Source: Daejeonella sp. JGW-45
Lineage (GTDB): Bacteria; Bacteroidota; Bacteroidia; Sphingobacteriales; Sphingobacteriaceae
Assembly (NCBI RefSeq): GCF_029360805.1
Contig: NZ_JARKNC010000010.1
Location: forward strand, 733,287-797,286
DNA length: 64,000 nucleotides
Direction: 5' to 3'
Position 1 is the stretch's first letter. Every line of letters starts with the position of its first letter. Position numbers and translations under genes: made by a program. This document shows positions 43,501 to 52,483 of the stretch, in pieces. Below the pieces are notes generated by a model. It was given only the letters and a program-made list of their open reading frames with translations, was not told the DNA's origin and made no database searches.

Positions 43501-44890
43501 GGCGGTATTTAAAAATCAAACGGGTACCCAGCCGGTCGCTTTTACAGCTGCCGACTTTACCGGTCAGTTCAGTGACCCGGACAATAACGCATTAACCAAG
43601 ATCCAGATTGTCAGTCTTCCTGCGGCAGGTACCCTGAAGCTATTTGGAGCAGACATGACAGCCGGTCAGGAAGTAGCTTTAGGTGAGATTCCCGGGATCA
43701 CATTCGTGCCTCCTGCCGGCACCGGCGGCACCTACAGCTTTAAATGGAATGGCTATGACGGCACCGAGTACGCCGCAGCGTCGTCCACCGTTGCGGTCAC
43801 CATCACCTTGCTTACCCTGCCACCTGTAGTGAGCGATATCAATAAAAGCGGTACAGGCTTTATTCCGGTTGCATTTACAGCGGCTGATTTTACATCAAAG
43901 TTCAATAACACCCTGGTGAGGGTAAAAGTAGTAACCCTGCCGGCTAACGGGACTCTCCGGCTAAATGGCGCAGCCATCCTCGCAGGCCAGGAAATTGCCG
44001 TGGCAGATTTAGGCCAGCTTACCTTTCAACCGGCGCTTAACTGGGGCGGGACAACTTCGTTTTCCTGGAATGGTTACGACGGGAAAGAGTATGCGGTGAA
44101 CAATGCCAATGTGAACATCAGTATTTTGCTGCCCACCGATCCTAACGCAAAGATTGGCCTTGCTAAGAAACTTTCATCTGTTACCGACGGGATCAATGGG
44201 AGCTATATCTTAAAGTTTGTTTTCACCGTGGTCAACTATGGTCCCAACAGTATAGAAAGTATAAGCCTTAAAGATAATTTAGCGCTGGCATTTGCTGGCA
44301 CGACGTTTACCGTGAAGTCGTTGGCAGCTTCCGGAAATCTTAAAAGCAACACCTCATTCAATGGGAACTCCGATACCGAACTCCTGCTTCTTTCAAGCAA
44401 GTTAAATGGAAATGAGGAAGCCCGGGTTGAACTGGAGATAGAGGTTCGCCTGGTCACCAATTCAGGGAAGTTTTACAATTATGCCTTTGTTGAAGGCAGT
44501 TCGGCGATAACCGGAGCAAGGATACAGGACAGGTCTACAGACGGCCTTAAACCAGACCCGCTTGTTAATGGCGACGTGAGCTTGACAGAAACAACAGAGA
44601 TTGAGCTTGCTCCAAGGCCTACTTTTGTTCCCCAGGGCTTTACCCCTAACAACGACGGAATAAACGATTTCCTGGTGATTCAGAACACTATGAACCAAAA
44701 GGTTGCCATCGAGGTGTTTAACAGGTGGGGAAACAGGGTCTATAAGTCGGTCGATTACAAGAACAATTGGTCGGGACAATGCACTGAAGGGGTATTCATC
44801 GGACAGGATATTCCTGACGGGACTTATTTCTACGTTGTGGTGATCGCAGATAAGGATAAATATATTGGTAGTTTAACGGTGCAGCGATAA
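40502..44890 (+). CDS. giant T9SS-secreted adhesin: lectin, cadherin-like modules, CHU_C sorting domain
   Basis: 1,462 residues with a signal peptide (LLFFVLACGSSAYAQ). An L-type-lectin-like domain covers about 25-320 (FPYFDSFKNS, GDGIAFFLFDAS, GYLGIGFDEFGN). Eight Ig/cadherin-like modules follow in two types: four of the PVAVxD...NDxDxxGN type and four of the KSG...FTxADFxxKF...NGTLxxxG type. A DUF11-like domain (about 1215-1340) and a gliding-motility-type C-terminal domain (PQGFTPNNDGINDFLVIQN ... VEVFNRWGNRVYKS) complete it, the latter marking type B T9SS sorting. It is preceded by AGGAGG at 40485-40490, a strong Shine-Dalgarno rare in this phylum. Confidence 0.93.
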   Translation: MRFIINFLLFFVLACGSSAYAQFPYFDSFKNSTAPTARFGGSPSPAKLTAGSIDPEGGGYLRLTDSALVGSGESAFARNITKFNSDRGLLVTFEYYSWGGKPLNNEGDGIAFFLFDASVVNDLADGTYSTDGFVIGGVGGALGYANFDGTPGLRKGYLGIGFDEFGNFATKDHSKQTGIEIIEAGVPGRRRENVTLRGDGNGLGNPPTNYEFIERVITTELSPGFTVQGKVDGRTKGPGGLTPTDLGYRKATIELVPNTGLTGYIINVWITEGAPGGAKVHHVIKNREYISDSPKPAQLSYGFAASTGGSTNFHEIRSIDIVIPPSQRADPVAVNDTVTTAEETVKAFNIIQNDYDPNGNRTLDYASIDLDPSTPAIDKTREVSGHKYAVDDQGVVTFTPAADFTGTLNTLKYTIRDTSIFRGVSNEGTLVITVTPVNDPPITGVIDKSGPEDVVLNFTSADFTGKFIDVDNDALNKIKIESLPANGTLQKGGVTITAGQEIPFSELATITFTPTLNFFGATSFLWSGSDGTVYSAAKGTVNITITPVDNDPPVAVDDLANTETNTPVTFSIIANDSDPDGNATLALATVDFDTAPGILTTITVPGQGTFVSNNNGTVTFTPVNGYDSGLFTTAPVSYTIKDNTGLTSNTATIAVKVNPKTPPITNPDEVTTPEDTNVTLNVIANDTDINGNNTINAASVDLDPNTGARQNSFTVAGQGTYTVSNAGVVTFVPVPNYNSGAGTATPISYTITDRDGMQSNVSSITITVTPVADAPVAVADAATTNEDNAVTFNVIANDTDGDGNNTIDPASIDFDPGAGVKTVLTVANEGTYTALPNGTVRFVPLADYNSGQGTATPVTYTIKDNSGLTSNPAVITVTVMPVNDLPLVSNISKSGNQGQIITFTDADFKTKFTDPEGSTLTRIKVVTVPLNGALKVYGLAVTAGQEILVGDLEGITFVPFTGWSGTTSFSWNGSDGNAYAVSNATVVINLTGVNKPPVVSAVFKNQTGTQPVAFTAADFTGQFSDPDNNALTKIQIVSLPAAGTLKLFGADMTAGQEVALGEIPGITFVPPAGTGGTYSFKWNGYDGTEYAAASSTVAVTITLLTLPPVVSDINKSGTGFIPVAFTAADFTSKFNNTLVRVKVVTLPANGTLRLNGAAILAGQEIAVADLGQLTFQPALNWGGTTSFSWNGYDGKEYAVNNANVNISILLPTDPNAKIGLAKKLSSVTDGINGSYILKFVFTVVNYGPNSIESISLKDNLALAFAGTTFTVKSLAASGNLKSNTSFNGNSDTELLLLSSKLNGNEEARVELEIEVRLVTNSGKFYNYAFVEGSSAITGARIQDRSTDGLKPDPLVNGDVSLTETTEIELAPRPTFVPQGFTPNNDGINDFLVIQNTMNQKVAIEVFNRWGNRVYKSVDYKNNWSGQCTEGVFIGQDIPDGTYFYVVVIADKDKYIGSLTVQR

Positions 44891-45823
44891 ATGGGGAGAA
44901 ATGTAAGAGCGGTATTTTTTTGCCTTTGTTTGTTATTTTTAGGCTCCGGCTATGTCAATGCCCAACAGAATGCTATGTATTCGCAATATGTTTTTAATAC
45001 CCTGGCCTACAACCCGGCCTATGCCGGCAGCAGGAATGCGGTATCAGTCAGCGCTTTATACCGGAACCAATGGGTTGGGATCGAAGGTGCGCCGAAAACT
45101 GCGACACTCACTGCTGATGCTCCATTCAATCGCGAGCGGATAGGTTTGGGGATTCAGATCATCAGCGACGAGTTGGGCATTACTAAAACTACCGGCGCTT
45201 CGTTAAGCGGGGCGTATAAGATCACGTTTAACAATGAGGGAAGGCTGTCTTTCGGCTTGCAGGGAAGTGTAAGTAAGTTCCGGGCGAACTTTAGTTCGCT
45301 GGATCTGGATAATGGCGCCGGGGGAAGTGACCCTGTTTATATGCAGGACGTTAATAAGATCCTTTATAATTTTGGTTCCGGAGTGTATTATTCAACAGAG
45401 CGTTTTTATGTGGGGCTATCGGCTTTGGACATGTTAAATAATCGCCTTGGAGCGGATACCACGTCTGCAGCCAGGCAGGTAGCCCATGGTTATTTTGCGA
45501 CAGGTTATGTGTTTCCTCTGGGAGATGACTTCAACCTGAAAACCGCGGTTCTTCTGAAAGGAGCAAAAGGCGCGCCTGTTCAGGCCGACCTTAATTTAAC
45601 GCTATGGATCAAGGATGTGCTGGCACTGGGAGGAGAGTACAGGACAAGTGCTGACATATCTGCTTCGATGGAAATGAAAGTTACACCGAATGTTCGTTTA
45701 GGCTACGCGTATGATCGCAGCACTACCAGTTTAAAAAGTTTTAATAAGGGCAGCCATGAGTTTATGCTCAGATATACATTTTCATTTGATCAAAATAGTG
45801 CTTTATCACCCAGATTTTTCTAA
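44891..45823 (+). CDS. PorP/SprF-family type IX secretion membrane protein
   Basis: 310 residues with a signal peptide (FFCLCLLFLGSGYVNAQ). The conserved start QQNAMYSQYVFNTLAYNPAYAGSR and the SALYRNQWVGIEGAPKT block are diagnostic of PorP/SprF. It ends in barrel strands (HEFMLRYTFSF). The ATG abuts the adhesin's stop codon, so it is the dedicated partner barrel that anchors or exports the adhesin carrying a CHU_C domain. Confidence 0.95.
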   Translation: MGRNVRAVFFCLCLLFLGSGYVNAQQNAMYSQYVFNTLAYNPAYAGSRNAVSVSALYRNQWVGIEGAPKTATLTADAPFNRERIGLGIQIISDELGITKTTGASLSGAYKITFNNEGRLSFGLQGSVSKFRANFSSLDLDNGAGGSDPVYMQDVNKILYNFGSGVYYSTERFYVGLSALDMLNNRLGADTTSAARQVAHGYFATGYVFPLGDDFNLKTAVLLKGAKGAPVQADLNLTLWIKDVLALGGEYRTSADISASMEMKVTPNVRLGYAYDRSTTSLKSFNKGSHEFMLRYTFSFDQNSALSPRFF

Positions 45824-45829
45824 GCAGCA

Positions 45830-47896
45830 ATGAAGAAAATTAGCGTATTACTCTTAGTCGTCCTGATTCATCTTACTTCGGTAAGATGCTTTGCTTTTTT
45901 TCAGGAAGAGGATAGCCCTTTGCTGCAAAAGGCAATCAAAGAATATAATGCGCTTCGTTACGTGGCGGCTATACAGGAACTAAAGCGTGTCATAAAAAAG
46001 GAACCTCTTAATGTGAAAGCGCAGGAGATGCTCGCCTCCAGTTATCGTAAAACCAAGGTATATGATGAAGCGCTGTTTTGGTACGGCGAACTTACCAATC
46101 AAAAGAATATTAAGCCTGAGTGGGCTTTATATTATGCTGAAGCGCTGGCTAACAACGAAAGGTACGAGGAGTCGGAAAAGTGGTATCGCAAGTATCTGGC
46201 ATTAAAACCCGGCGACCGCCGGGCAGAGGCATTCAGTAAAGCAAACATAGAGGAGCTCAGCAGGGATGAAAATGTCTGGAAGATCGAGTTCCTGAACATA
46301 AATTCAGATGCGTCAGAATACTCCCCGATGTTCTACAAAGATGGCCTGCTTTTTATTAGTAACCGGCAGGAGAAGTCGCGTTACATGTTCGCCTGGGATC
46401 AGACGCCATATACGGATATGTTTGTGGTAGATCATCTGGAAGATATTCACGAAAGTGATGAGTCATCTGTAGAGCGGCGCCTGAAGGGACAGAATGATAA
46501 ACCTAATTCGTTGTTGACCCTGCTATTCAGGAGTAAAAAGGCAGACAGTGTGGGCGCCGGTGAGATAGCCAGGCTGCTGACCGGCAAGATCAGAACAAGC
46601 TATCATGAAGGACCGGCTGTAAAACTTCCTGAGGGCTCGCTGATGTTCACGAGGAATAATTACAATAATAAAAAGGCAGGAAGCAGCAGTTCTGGTATCA
46701 ATAAGTTAAAGATGTATACTGCGATGGGCGAGAACTGGGAAGAAATAGTCGAGTTCCCCTATAATAATGACGAATATTCAACCGGACATCCGGCAATCAG
46801 CGCCGATGGTAAGGTGTTGATATTTGCTTCCGATACACCACGTGGTTATGGGGGTACCGACCTTTACTATAGCGTCCGGACGTCCGAGCGCGGTAACTGG
46901 GGGAGGCCTGTTAACTTAGGCCCGCGAATAAACACAGAAGGGAACGAGCAGTTCCCGTATATCGATAAAAACGGAAAGTTATACTTCGCATCTACCGGCT
47001 ATCCTGGCCTGGGCGGGCTTGATATCTTCGAAGTGACGCTTAAGGATCTTAAGCCTGTTGGTAAGCCGCGTAACCTGGGTGCAGGTATTAACTCCCCGGC
47101 AGACGATTTCGGGCTGATTAAGGAAGATGGTACCGAGGCTGGTTATTTCAGTTCTAACCGCCGGGGGAACGATGATATATACCGCTTTACCAAGCAGGCA
47201 TTTGTCGCCAAAGTGCAGGGGCTTATTCTTGATTCGAGAAACAATACGCCGGTGGCAGGAAGTAAGGTTTTAGTTAAGCGACGGGGTAAAGTAGACACTA
47301 TACAGGCAAACCCTTTTGGTGAATTTATAATTCCCTTCTCAACGCCGGATGATTACGAGTTGAGCGCAAGGTCGCTTGGATACGTCAGCAGGGGGGAGTT
47401 CATCAGCACAAAAGATCTCGATAAGGATACTACCCTCCGGGTGATATTTAAATTGAGTAAGGCGGAAAATATGCAAAAGTGGGTGATGGATAACTGTGAT
47501 TCCCTGGCAAGGACATTCGCGTTTGAAAACGTATACTATGGCCTCGATAACGCGGAACTGAGGATCGAAGATCTGCCGGTACTTGACAGGATAGCAGCCG
47601 TAATGAAGAGCAATCCTCAGATCAATATTATAACCTCCAGCCATTGCGATAGCCGCGCATCAGAGGCTTATAATAAAGCATTGTCGCTAAAAAGGGGGCA
47701 GGCGGTCAGAAGTTACCTTGCTGCGCGGGGTGTCAGCGCCGATCGTATCGAAGTTAAGTATTACGGTAAAAGCCGCTTGTTAAATGCGTGCGTTGAGGGG
47801 ATGAATTGTTCAGAATCAGACCAGGCATTAAATAGAAGAACCGAGTTTGAAGTTGTGATAAACGGCGTTAACCTGGCACAATTGGAGTGCAAATGA
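45830..47896 (+). CDS. OmpA-family protein with TPR and PD40 propeller (PorE-like)
   Basis: 688 residues. Signal peptide, then a TPR-like region (about 30-140: AIKEYNALRYVAAIQELKR ...), then PD40/WD40-like repeats (YSPMFYKDGLLFISNRQEKSR, GHPAISADGKVLIFASDTPRG, EQFPYIDKNGKLYFASTGYP). A carboxypeptidase-regulatory-like domain follows, and a C-terminal OmpA domain (about 560-688, NIITSSHCDSRASEAYNKALSLKR) that binds peptidoglycan. This is the T9SS-associated PorE/Flavo-OmpA layout, which anchors secretion components or cargo to the cell wall. It is co-directional and 6 bp after SprF. Confidence 0.92.
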   Translation: MKKISVLLLVVLIHLTSVRCFAFFQEEDSPLLQKAIKEYNALRYVAAIQELKRVIKKEPLNVKAQEMLASSYRKTKVYDEALFWYGELTNQKNIKPEWALYYAEALANNERYEESEKWYRKYLALKPGDRRAEAFSKANIEELSRDENVWKIEFLNINSDASEYSPMFYKDGLLFISNRQEKSRYMFAWDQTPYTDMFVVDHLEDIHESDESSVERRLKGQNDKPNSLLTLLFRSKKADSVGAGEIARLLTGKIRTSYHEGPAVKLPEGSLMFTRNNYNNKKAGSSSSGINKLKMYTAMGENWEEIVEFPYNNDEYSTGHPAISADGKVLIFASDTPRGYGGTDLYYSVRTSERGNWGRPVNLGPRINTEGNEQFPYIDKNGKLYFASTGYPGLGGLDIFEVTLKDLKPVGKPRNLGAGINSPADDFGLIKEDGTEAGYFSSNRRGNDDIYRFTKQAFVAKVQGLILDSRNNTPVAGSKVLVKRRGKVDTIQANPFGEFIIPFSTPDDYELSARSLGYVSRGEFISTKDLDKDTTLRVIFKLSKAENMQKWVMDNCDSLARTFAFENVYYGLDNAELRIEDLPVLDRIAAVMKSNPQINIITSSHCDSRASEAYNKALSLKRGQAVRSYLAARGVSADRIEVKYYGKSRLLNACVEGMNCSESDQALNRRTEFEVVINGVNLAQLECK

Positions 47897-47952
47897 AGAT
47901 AAACACCATTGAAAAATACAATACTATTAAATTAACATTAACCCTCAAAGAA

Positions 47953-50121
47953 ATGGTAAACAAACGACTTGTTCTAATGACGATTTTAGGACTCTTCTTG
48001 TTCTCGTGTAAAAAGACCGGGCAGGAAACCAGCGACCTGGATAGTATTGATAAGCTGGTAGTTCCCGCCGGTTTTAACTGGGAAAACTCACGGGATGTAA
48101 GTTTTGAAATCAGTGTTACTGATACGCGCTTTCAGAGCGCGGTGCATGTGATCTCTATCTACGATGGCGATCCCATGTTAGGTGGAAAGCTGCTTTCCAA
48201 AGGTTCTGCGTCAATAGGTAATTCATTCGCTACGAAAATTTACCTGACGAATGGAGTGAAGGAGGTCTACGTAGTTAAAACTGCGCCCGACAGTTCGACC
48301 AGCACGCAGAAGATAGAAGTAACGGATAAGGCAAAGATCAGCCTTTCTCTAAGTGCGCTGAGTCCGAAAAATACAAAGGCAGAGCTTGGTGATGTTAAAA
48401 TTTCAGGCCTGGATGATAGCCCTGATTGTAATACCGGCTGCACCCAGACTGTTACCACATCCAATACCAATCTGAATCTGAATAATGGTGACGTGGTGTG
48501 TGTAACGGGTAACAATATTACCGTTGGATTCAACGGTAACGGCGGCACCATCCGGATTTGCGGTACAAACGTTACCGTCCAAAATGCCTCGTTAAATAAC
48601 AGTGCGAAGCTTATTATTACTAAAACAGCAAGCGTAACGTTCAGCAATCTAAACGCTAACGGAACGTCTTCTGAATTTTTGAACTATGGCACGGTTACTA
48701 TTAATGGGTCTTTTGCTCCAAAAGGAACCTTTACCAATGAGGGTATATTGACTACTACGGGTGATCTGGACCTGAACTCGCAAACCCTCTTCAAGAATTT
48801 TGGAGTGATCAACGTAGGGGCTACCATGAACGTAAATACGAATAGCGTGGCTACGAACAATGGTAAGATAACCACCAATCAGCACTTTCAGTTGAATAGC
48901 CAGAGCGACTTTATTAACAATTGTTTTTTATGGGTTAAGGGAAACTACAACCATAACAGTGATATGTTCAATTATGGTCTTATAAAAGTTAATAATACCA
49001 CAACGGTGAACGGCAATGATATTATTACCATGTATAACGGAGCTATGCTGTCTACCAATGAACTGAAATTAAATGGACAGATTATTGGAGTCGGTTCTAC
49101 TTCATTGGTGAAGGTTAGTGCAGGGTCAGTTCTCAATGGTGGTAGCGGTATAAAAAATGCACTTCAGTTTTGCGATCTGAATGGAATTGAGACAAATAAC
49201 ACCACATTCAGCGGCGGTGCATCCCTGGGCTGTGATTTATATGTGCCGGTAACGAACTGTAACACTGAAGGTAACGGCGCTGCTCCACCGGTTGATACTG
49301 ACGGAGACGGGGTGGTAGACCCGCAGGATGAATATCCTGCTGATCCCACTAAGGCTTATAATAACTATTACCCCTCTTCGAGCCCGGCAAGTGGCGCTAC
49401 CCTGGCTTTTGAAGATCAATGGCCAAAGAAAGGTGACTATGACATGAATGACCTGGTGATGTCTTACCGGTATAAGATCGTGACAAACGCACTGAACAAA
49501 GTTGTTCAGGTGGTCGGCGATTATAACCTGGTGGCAATAGGAGGGAATTTCAAGAATGGGTTTGGAATTGAGTTTCCGGTAAGCCGTGGAAGTGTTAGCG
49601 GCGTGACAGGAGGGACACTGGAAACTGGTCAGACAAACGCGGTAGTGGTATTGTTCAATGATATGCATACGCAATTGGCAAACCTGAATACCCGGCCGGG
49701 TGACCCTGTATCTGCGCCAAAGAGTTATACCGTGAGTTTTGATATAAGCAACGGGCCTCTTCTCAGTGTATTCGGACTTGGGTCCTATAATCCCTTTATC
49801 TGGAACAGCGCGATCCCGAACGGACGTGGGTATGAGATCCACCTTCCGGGGAAGACTCCTACCAGTTTAGCTAACACATCGTTATTTGGTACGAGCGATG
49901 ATAGTACAAATCCTTCATTGTCTAAATACTATGTTACGTCCACAGGTTTGCCCTGGGCTATAAGCATCCCGGTAAAGCCTTTGAAATATCCTGTTGAAGG
50001 TGCAGAGATTGGAACTGCCTATCTTAAATTTTATAGCTGGGCTCAATCAGGAGGAACACAATTTGTTGACTGGTATTCAAACACTACCACAGGTTACCGG
50101 AATAACAGCAACCTGTACTAA
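47953..50121 (+). CDS. LruC-domain lipoprotein
   Basis: 722 residues from the ATG at 47953 (MVNKRLVLMTILGLFLFSC), which gives a proper lipobox with Cys19. Starts further upstream would overlap the OmpA gene. The central part is Asn/Thr/Gly-rich and repetitive (VTVQNASLNNSAKLIITK, FKNFGVINVGATMNV), consistent with a beta-helix. A calcium-type DTDGDGVVDPQDEYP repeat precedes the C-terminal LruC domain (LAFEDQWPKKGDYDMNDLVMSYRY). LruC domains occur in surface proteins including a Leptospira lipoprotein. It is last in the T9SS cargo cassette. Confidence 0.85.
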   Translation: MVNKRLVLMTILGLFLFSCKKTGQETSDLDSIDKLVVPAGFNWENSRDVSFEISVTDTRFQSAVHVISIYDGDPMLGGKLLSKGSASIGNSFATKIYLTNGVKEVYVVKTAPDSSTSTQKIEVTDKAKISLSLSALSPKNTKAELGDVKISGLDDSPDCNTGCTQTVTTSNTNLNLNNGDVVCVTGNNITVGFNGNGGTIRICGTNVTVQNASLNNSAKLIITKTASVTFSNLNANGTSSEFLNYGTVTINGSFAPKGTFTNEGILTTTGDLDLNSQTLFKNFGVINVGATMNVNTNSVATNNGKITTNQHFQLNSQSDFINNCFLWVKGNYNHNSDMFNYGLIKVNNTTTVNGNDIITMYNGAMLSTNELKLNGQIIGVGSTSLVKVSAGSVLNGGSGIKNALQFCDLNGIETNNTTFSGGASLGCDLYVPVTNCNTEGNGAAPPVDTDGDGVVDPQDEYPADPTKAYNNYYPSSSPASGATLAFEDQWPKKGDYDMNDLVMSYRYKIVTNALNKVVQVVGDYNLVAIGGNFKNGFGIEFPVSRGSVSGVTGGTLETGQTNAVVVLFNDMHTQLANLNTRPGDPVSAPKSYTVSFDISNGPLLSVFGLGSYNPFIWNSAIPNGRGYEIHLPGKTPTSLANTSLFGTSDDSTNPSLSKYYVTSTGLPWAISIPVKPLKYPVEGAEIGTAYLKFYSWAQSGGTQFVDWYSNTTTGYRNNSNLY

Positions 50122-50142
50122 GTTCCGGCAATTTGCCAGATA

Positions 50143-50187
50143 AACAGATATGTCAGGCCTTCAGAAACGAGGCCTGACATATCTGTT
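50143..50187. terminator. perfect 18-bp stem terminator shared by convergent genes
   Basis: The arm AACAGATATGTCAGGCCT (50143-50160) and its exact complement (50170-50187) enclose a 9-nt loop that contains the flippase stop codon. The last residues of the flippase (RYVRPR) are encoded by one arm. As a hairpin it can form on both transcripts, so it is probably bidirectional. Confidence 0.7.
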
Positions 50188-51489
50188 ATAAAACTCCGGA
50201 TAGAACGCCAAGGCATACTTCAGGGTGTTTGCTGTCTGAACATTTAATTCTCTTTTCAGTATATACTGGCTGATGACAAAGCCGATGACACTGGAGCAAA
50301 GTGTGGCGTATGCTGCTCCCATCACACCAAGGCTGCTAATGAACATGTAGTTCATTGCGATATTAATGATTGCCGTTGTTAGTACGATATAAAAATTAAG
50401 CTTTGGCTTACCGATTGAATCCAGGATATTTCCGAATTGCCTCGCATACGGCATCAGAAGACAATAAAGCAGAACTACTTTCAACAAAGGTACGGCGTCT
50501 TGATATCTTTCCCCGGCAATAAGTTCCACTACCAGATCCGCAAAAATAAATAGCACCACGACAGCAGGTATGAGGATTGCCATCAGTACACCGACAGACT
50601 TTTCATAGAGGTATTTGACTGCTGGTTTACCGTCCGTTTCAATCCGTTTTGCGCTTTGGGGGAATACAATTACAGCTATTGCATTAGTTGGAATATCGAT
50701 CAGGTTGGTAATTCTGACTGCAATATTGAATGCGCCTGATGCCACTGGCGATAAGATGGCGCCCAGCATCATTTGATCAATGGTTGATGACAGGATAGAA
50801 CTTAGGGAAGTGCCAAAAGCATATTTTCCGTAATTAAAGAGCTTCCGTATCCACTGTCTGTCGACTCTAAAGTCTAACTTGTAATACCTGCTGGAATAGA
50901 GATAGGCAATAATTGCACTTATAAAGAAGGAAGCGAACTGTGCGTAGACGAGATTGGTTAATATGATTTCTTTGCCAAGACCAAAGCATACAAGAATATA
51001 AAGAAAGAATATCCCTTGTCTTGCAAATGCTCCGGCGAATACCCCTTTAAATTCCAGGTTGGCCTGCTCAATAGAATTAAATACTGTAAGAAATCCCGAT
51101 ATGACGAACACCAGGCTGTAAAGGTGGAAGATCTGTAATAGTTCAGGTGCCTGCCATAATTGTGTCAGAAGGCTTGCCATCCCAAAGTTAAGGGCTATGC
51201 AAACTGCGGTAAGTGCGCCGTTAATGATAAGGGATGACGAAATGATCCTGGAATGTTCTTCCGGAGTCTCAAACGAAAGATATTTTATCAGGGCGTTCTG
51301 GATCAGTCCCCCTCTCATGAATTCTAAAATGGTAACGGTGGACATAAACAGGGCCCACACCCCAAACTGATGTTTATCTAACATCCGGACAAGGAGGTAG
51401 AAGCCGCCAAATGTAAAGGCAACGCCTGTTACGTTCTGGAGGATGGTGTAAAACGCTGAACTCATCCAGTAGCCGGCTTTTGCACTCAT
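50161..51489 (-). CDS. Wzx-type polysaccharide flippase (MATE/MVF-like)
   Basis: 442 residues with about 12-14 membrane helices, opening with ILQNVTGVAFTFGGFYLLVRMLDKHQFGVWAL. This is the oligosaccharide flippase family, which moves undecaprenyl-linked repeat units across the inner membrane. Its C-terminal codons form part of the terminator stem. It is distal in the exopolysaccharide region. A polymerase (57456) and chain-length protein (60276) on the same strand support a Wzx/Wzy pathway. Confidence 0.9.
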   Translation of the reverse strand: MSAKAGYWMSSAFYTILQNVTGVAFTFGGFYLLVRMLDKHQFGVWALFMSTVTILEFMRGGLIQNALIKYLSFETPEEHSRIISSSLIINGALTAVCIALNFGMASLLTQLWQAPELLQIFHLYSLVFVISGFLTVFNSIEQANLEFKGVFAGAFARQGIFFLYILVCFGLGKEIILTNLVYAQFASFFISAIIAYLYSSRYYKLDFRVDRQWIRKLFNYGKYAFGTSLSSILSSTIDQMMLGAILSPVASGAFNIAVRITNLIDIPTNAIAVIVFPQSAKRIETDGKPAVKYLYEKSVGVLMAILIPAVVVLFIFADLVVELIAGERYQDAVPLLKVVLLYCLLMPYARQFGNILDSIGKPKLNFYIVLTTAIINIAMNYMFISSLGVMGAAYATLCSSVIGFVISQYILKRELNVQTANTLKYALAFYPEFYNRYVRPRF

Positions 51490-51516
51490 AACCTAAAGAG
51501 CATTATGCGTTTGATC

Positions 51517-52395
51517 TTACGGGATCCTGAAAAAATGAATGTCATAATTATATTTTAACTGCCTGTATATATACCTTGTAACCCGGACAAGGAGGTTTTG
51601 ACTATTTGTCCAGCTGCGGCGGCTCATCGTACTTGGCTCAGTTTCCGAATTACGTTGTGTAAAAAGAGATTTATAATCATCAAAGAACAACCCTTTGCCT
51701 TTCTTTTGAATGAAGGATAAACACATCCTGTATTCCGCACGGTCTCCCTTGATACCTTCCTGGTATTTGCCGAATTTTTGCAGAAAGGTTGACCTCCGCA
51801 AATGCGGGTGATCACTGTAAAAGTGAACTTTGTAGTAGTTCAGGTGCCACGGCTTTATGATCATTTCTGAAAAGCCTTTCTTGTAAGGGATTAAATAAGG
51901 ATATCTGCGGTAAGCGTAAAACCTGATAATATCCAGATCAGCCTTTTCCCTTATCAGGTTCACGGCATCTGTAAGGTGTTGAGCAAATGTATCAGAAGGG
52001 ACAAAATCTTCCTGGATATATAGCGTGAAAAGTGTGTTCACTGCGTTCTGGCCTTTGTTAAGGTTGTGTGCCAGTCCCTTGTTTGTTGGACTGGAGATCA
52101 ACCTGAACCCGAAATCTGCCTGCAGTTTTAAGATTGAGTTCAAATGCTGATCGCTGCTTCCATCATCTGATACAACGATGTCTTCGAATGTACACTGGCT
52201 GTCTTTAAACGATTGTAATAGTCTGTATAAGGAGTCGCTTCTGTTATAATGAGTGACCAGTAAGGTCAAGTCTTTGAAATAATTGATAGATGGCATGTCC
52301 GTTACAATAGCGAAGGACCTTAATCGTCTTCCAGCCAGTGAATATAACCATTTCTTTAATTTAACATGAGCCGGTAAAGGCAGTTTGACGAACAA
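51517..52395 (-). CDS. family 2 glycosyltransferase
   Basis: 292 residues. The GT-A core begins at TLLVTHYNRSDSLYRLLQSF, with IVVSDDGSSDQHL and a LFTLYIQEDFVPS metal-binding segment. A short N-terminal extension (first 33 residues) may be an artefact; an internal Met at residue 34 (52296) gives MPSINYFKDLTLLV. It lies 27 bp upstream of the flippase start on the same strand. The sugar donor and acceptor cannot be told. Confidence 0.85.
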   Translation of the reverse strand: MFVKLPLPAHVKLKKWLYSLAGRRLRSFAIVTDMPSINYFKDLTLLVTHYNRSDSLYRLLQSFKDSQCTFEDIVVSDDGSSDQHLNSILKLQADFGFRLISSPTNKGLAHNLNKGQNAVNTLFTLYIQEDFVPSDTFAQHLTDAVNLIREKADLDIIRFYAYRRYPYLIPYKKGFSEMIIKPWHLNYYKVHFYSDHPHLRRSTFLQKFGKYQEGIKGDRAEYRMCLSFIQKKGKGLFFDDYKSLFTQRNSETEPSTMSRRSWTNSQNLLVRVTRYIYRQLKYNYDIHFFRIP

Positions 52396-52483
52396 AAGTA
52401 CCCGGATTATTAATATCTTAGAAGCTTCCAGCTAGGAAGACCATGCAGCTATTGGAGCCTTTCCAGATTTCAGGCTTTCATAT

